Positions 59,620 to 64,000 of a stretch of 64,000 nucleotides of DNA are shown one piece after another. The notes beneath the pieces are model-generated. The model was not told the origin of the DNA. It was given only the letters and a program-made list of their open reading frames with translations, and ran no database searches. The position numbers and the translations under genes are program-made. Source of the stretch: Ashinkailepas kermadecensis (Eukaryota; Arthropoda; Thecostraca; Neolepadidae); the NCBI GenBank assembly GCA_034440615.1, contig JAOTOM010004126.1:162509-226508 (forward strand). The letters are read 5' to 3'. How positions within the stretch are numbered: position 1 is the stretch's first letter; each line of letters starts with the position of its first letter.

Positions 59620-61950
59620 CTAACAACACCCAGCCAGGAGCTCGCTTAACCCGACTCGATCGTCGCAACACAGTTGGCGGTACACTCGGGGAGGTCCAGG
59701 TCCGGGGTCATCTGTCTCTGACCCCACTCCCTCCACGGATGGGACAATATCAGGGCTGTCTATTCCTAAGCTAACCGTAGTGCCCGTCAACGCCGGTTCT
59801 CTCCTGACAGCGGGGTACCCATCCCCTTCTTCCCCCTGAACGGAAGTTGCTTGGGTGGGACCCAGATCGCCACTGTTACTGTCGGCACCACCAGCCGCTA
59901 ACGCATCCGCGCCGAGATCCCCACTTTCCCCAACGACGCGAGTTCCGAGAGCGGTGCTTCCGGAGGAAGGATGTGAACCCCCTTCGCCTCCAGATTCCAG
60001 CACGCCAGGTCGGAATATGACACATCGAACGGGTGGTGCGGGTGACCCAACCCCGGACGCCGGAGCGAGCGGCTCACCGACGCCCTGCCTCTCATCATCC
60101 ACACTCAAGCCACGTCCTGCTGGTGTGTCTGTTACACCAGCTGCACATCCAGGTACTGCATCCCAGGTCACCTGAACGGTCGTTGGTTGCAGTCTGTTAT
60201 GATGCACTAGAATCGTCTGTCTGCTCCCGTGCAGACGTATCCGATAATTGACATCACCCACTCGGCTTAGGACTGTTGCCGGCTTCCAGGGGCGGACAAA
60301 CTTATGATACTGACCTCTCGGCACGACACTCTTATACAACAGGACCTGATCACCAGCCTGAAAGGTATGCTCGCTCAGCTTCTTTTCGTAGGCTCTCTTG
60401 TTGCGCGCGTGTCGCCTATTCGACGCAGCGATCCCAAACTCTCTCGCTTTGTGCAGACTGGTACATAGGCTGTCCACGTTCTCGGACACCGTCCGAGATT
60501 TCGCCACCGTAGGCGCGTGCAGATTCGCTTCAGCTGGGAGCCGGGGCTCTCGAGCGAACATGAGAAAGTAGGGCGAATAGCCGAGCGGCGAATGCACCTG
60601 GGACCGATACCCGAGCATCAACAGCGGCAGATGAACATCCCATTCCGAATGATTGTCATCTAGATATCTCGCCAACATCGTGATTATAGTCCGCATTAGC
60701 CTTTCCACCTATGAGTTCCCTTCGGGGTGGTACGCGGAGATCCGTGATTTTTCAATGCCGAGGATACGGCAGGTTTCCGTCATGACTGACCCTACAAAAT
60801 TCGCGGCGCAATCGGAGTGCAAGCGCCGTGGACAGCCGAACCGAGCGACAAACTCCTTCATAATGGTCGTTGCCACTGTCGTCGCTTTCATATCCGGAAG
60901 AGGATACACCTCACACCAGCGGGTGAAGTGATCACACACAACCAACAGATGCTTGTTCCCACTTCCGGTAATCGGCAGACCGGTCAAAAAGTCAATGGAA
61001 ATCGTATGAAAAGGTTCATCTGAGTAGAGCTCACCACGGGATGCACGTGGCCGCGGGATCGGTTGACTGTGTAAGGTGCACTTCTGGCACTTGCGACAAA
61101 ACTCTTCGGTTTCAGCCGACATCTGACTCCACCAGAACCGAATCCTCGCCTGGGCCAACAACTTCTCGGCCCCAAAATGTACTCCTGTTGGACCAGCATG
61201 AAGCGAGGTTAGTACTCCAGGAACCAGCTGCCCTGGAACCACCAGCTGCAACCGCTCGCTCTCACCAGCGCGTGGCTTGTACATTCGATACAAAATGCCA
61301 TCAATCAACTGCAGTCGTCTCCACTGCTTAAACAATGGCCTAGAGAAACCTGACACCGTGGTTCGTCGCGGCTTAACTCCAGCCGACAAATGTTTCCCAA
61401 TTTCACTTATACTAGGGTCCTTATCCTGTTCCTGTCGCAGATAACTCAAGGACCAGGAGGAAGCATCCACCTCGCGAACTGACTCAGATACTTCGCCGGT
61501 CTGTGTCTCCGCATCCACTCTGTCTGCCGGACGCCTACTCAGCGCGTCCGCCACCGGATTCTGCACACCCGGGCGAAACACTATCTCATAATCAAACTCG
61601 GACAAGATCTCAAACCAACGAGCGAGCATGCCGGAAAGCTGCTTGAAGTTTATGAGCCATTGCAGGCTGGCGTAGTCGGTACGAATCCTAAACTTACGAC
61701 CCAACAAATAGTGCCTAAACTGCTGCACGAGCAGAACGCACGCTCGCAACTCTATACGAGTTGTACTGTAATTACGTTGAGACTTGGACAACTTCCGACT
61801 CGCATACGCCAGCGGTTTCTCTTCGCCATCCTGTTCCTGCAGGAGAACGGCTCCAGCACTCAAGTCCGAACAATCACAGTCCAGAATGAACATACCAGCG
61901 ACCGCGCCGAGCCTGGGCAGCGAAATCACAGGCGAAGTCGACAGCGCCAC
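59620..61950 (-). pseudogene. RNase H and integrase region of Ty3/gypsy pol
   Basis: RNase H motifs (LDCDCSDLSAGAVL, ASRKLSKSQRNYS, RIRTDYASLQWL), the integrase zinc-binding HHCC (HFGAEKLL to CRKCQKC), the core with SIDFLTGLP and HSDCAANF, and the C-terminal GDQVLLYKS segment lie in one frame. A single in-frame TAG at 60,711-60,709 cuts it beside the third catalytic acidic residue. Confidence 0.92.
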
Positions 61951-61997
61951 CTTCAGTGCTTCGAACGATGCTAGCGCCTCCTCCTACCAACTAAACT

Positions 61998-63283
61998 TTA
62001 CGTCTTCCCCGTCAGCGAAAACAGCGGCGCTGCCATCTCAACGAACGATCGCACATACTTCCGAAAGAACGATGCTAGCCCTATAAAACTACTCAACTCT
62101 TTTGGGGTGCGTGGAGTGGGCCACTCCGCCAGTTGCCGGATCTTTTCAGGGTCAGCAAACAAGCCCTCGGGGGTCAATACATGACCCAGAAATGTTACTT
62201 CCGTTTGGAACAACTCGCACTTTTCGGATTCAGCGTAAGACCTACCTGCTGTAGCCTTTCCAACACAGCATCCAGCTTGGTCAGGACATCATCGAAGTCT
62301 GCTCCATGCACTATGATGTCATCAAAATAGTTCACGCAAGACAGGGGACGCAAATCACCTAAAACTATGTCCAGCAGACGCGCACACGTAGACGGGGCCG
62401 ACTTGCACCCGAATGGCATACGAACAAACCGATGTGCACCGAATGGAGTCACAATCGTAGTCTTATCTCTATCCCGTTCATCAATGCTTACCTGAAAATA
62501 CGCATTATTCAAATCTAGGACACACCACATCTTCGATCCTGCCAAGATCTCAATAGTGTCGTCAATCCTCTGAATCGGATATGACGAGGGCGTCGTCACG
62601 GCATTCAACTGTCTCATGTCAGCGCACATCCTGTACTGCCCAGAACTTCTTCCTTACCAAACATATGGGGGAAACCCAACCCCTCCATCAGACTCCTCGA
62701 GAACTCCTTGTTCTACTAATGTCTCGATTTGCGCCCTCACCTCGTCCCGCAAATGAGGTGGTACACGCCGGCCCGCCTGACTCCCAGGCGCATGGTCACC
62801 AGTATCAATCATATGCGTCGTCACCGTGGTGTGGCCCAAATGACCATCAAACATCGACTTATGTTTGTCGATAACTCGTCTGACCGCCTCCTTCTGTGCG
62901 TCTGACAATGGGGACTTATTCAGGTCAATATGTCCACGTGGTTCTACGTATTTCGAAGTTGGCTCGCCATCACTACCCCAGGAGTGCAAGCTGTGCTCGC
63001 CAAACCACACCTGAAGTTCGCCAATTTCTGAGCGCTTAGGAATGCTAATCGGCTCCGTCGTAATATTACGGACGACAAATGGGACAGAACTCCCTACTAC
63101 ATCGACCACTGCTGGAACAAACTCGAGACCACAAATGTTCAACGACGGCTCCACTACAGCTGAGCCTATGTAGTCACAATTGGACACCCATGCCCTCAGA
63201 ACTGTCTCCTCACCCGGTGCAACGATGACACTACTCGACATCACCAAACGACCAACGACACGGCCTCCGCCGACACCGAGCAA
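61998..63283 (-). pseudogene. Reverse transcriptase region of Ty3/gypsy pol
   Basis: Starts with the linker HMIDTGDHAP and RRVPPHLRDEV. After a stop at about 62,654 come MCADMRQLNAVT, WCVLDLNNAYFQV, FVRMPFGCKSAP and the catalytic NYFDDI. A frameshift near 62,200 leads to TFLGHVLTPEG and FIGLASFFRKYV, and another near 61,980 to RNase H. Confidence 0.92.
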
Positions 63284-63725
63284 ACTGACTCAGCCGGGGT
63301 CAATATCAATCTTCTTCTCTTCAGATCAATCACGCATGGACAAGCTCGCAGAAAGTCAATCCCCAGTAGGCACGGCACATCTATGTGGTCCGACACGAAA
63401 ACACTCATGTTCACTGGCATTCCGTCAACATGGAAGCACAGAGTGGCTTTGCCTGCCAGTGGCAGCTCATCTCGTGACGCCGTCTTGGCCCGCACTGCAG
63501 TCTTACGTAACCTCGGGAATTTGTCAAAAGGTCGAACGCTGCTTGGTTCAGAATACTAATGTTGCTGCCTGTATCGAGCACACATTTACAATCGACACCA
63601 GAAATCTTAGCCACAAATGTCATATCCACGTTCAGCGAAACCCCTCGGTCGCCTGAGTCACCGTCGGTTATGTTCGCTCCCCTCCCCGGTTTCTCTCCAG
63701 GTCCCTTTGTCCCTTCCGGGATCAC
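63241..63725 (-). pseudogene. Aspartic protease region of Ty3/gypsy pol
   Basis: VLDTGSNISIL is the DTGS active-site motif of retropepsins; CLLGIDFLRAC in another frame is the second conserved segment. At least one frameshift lies between them near 63,490. Confidence 0.8.
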
Positions 63726-63736
63726 ATCCTCCCAGC

Positions 63737-63922
63737 TTACTCCTCACGGCCTTTGACTGGGTCCGGGTCCCCCCATGGCCTCTCGGGTGGACCCTTGAGT
63801 TTCCCGGATACCTCCCCACACTTCTGGCACGTGCCCCTGACAACCGCACTTCGGGTACCTAACATCTCGCTTGTCAAGAAGTTATACCTCATGTGGACTA
63901 GGCTGGCCATTAAGCGTAACAT
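63737..63922 (-). pseudogene. Possible gag end
   Basis: The position upstream of protease and the residues RYNFLTSEMLG then CQKCGEVSGK hint at a degenerate zinc knuckle at the end of gag; the His and last Cys are not recognisable. Confidence 0.35.
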
Positions 63923-64000
63923 TCGCGCGGCTCACGGCGCAGGTCCACTAGACTCCGAGTCCAGTCTGGACTTGAGTTCTACTCCGGCTATCCTCTTCTC

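Larger units (their letters stand above)
59620..64000 (-). mobile_element. Decayed Ty3/gypsy-type retrotransposon pol, cut by window edge
   Basis: Protease, reverse transcriptase, RNase H and integrase occur in the Ty3/gypsy order, read right to left. Several frameshifts and stops interrupt it, so it is a dead copy. No envelope-like frame is visible in the part present. Confidence 0.9.

Overview
The window reads as nuclear DNA of an animal, probably an invertebrate (arthropod or crustacean-like, not certain). Evidence: spliced genes with GT-AG introns and GC-rich exons set in AT-richer introns, dense microsatellites and minisatellites, a tRNA-derived SINE, a Jockey/CR1-like LINE, a Ty3/gypsy-type element, and hAT-like and TTAA-flanked DNA transposons. 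No bacterial operon features are present.

Two large multi-exon genes lie head to tail on the minus strand. A cytosolic sulfotransferase (7 coding exons, 23,726 to 4,664; joined CDS 1,140 nt, 379 aa) holds in its 10.3-kb fifth intron an oppositely oriented, intronless PHYHD1-type Fe(II)/2-oxoglutarate oxygenase (11,714-12,583). Right of it is a WDR6 orthologue (11 coding exons, 49,876 to 28,517; joined CDS 3,237 nt, 1,078 aa), the tRNA 2'-O-methylation cofactor. All junction phases agree and both joined frames stay open. A LINE with a 12-bp target-site duplication sits antisense in WDR6 intron 7.

The most unusual property is a recurrent link between exon edges and tandem arrays. Many arrays carry, in each unit, a copy of the adjoining exon end plus its splice site: WDR6 exon 4, 6, 8 and 10 donors and the exon 6 and 7 acceptors. 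The sulfotransferase exon 3 donor opens directly into a hexamer repeat, and the PHYHD1 stop-codon end is repeated about eight times. Other arrays in the sulfotransferase introns contain perfect or near-perfect donor motifs without clear similarity to the exon.

From 50 kb rightward the DNA is transposon-rich and gene-poor: a TTAA-flanked element (51.2-52.0 kb), two adjacent long-inverted-repeat elements with 8-bp target duplications (54.5-58.5 kb), one of them split by a hAT-like element, an (AT)n tract, and a decayed minus-strand Ty3/gypsy pol that runs off the right edge.
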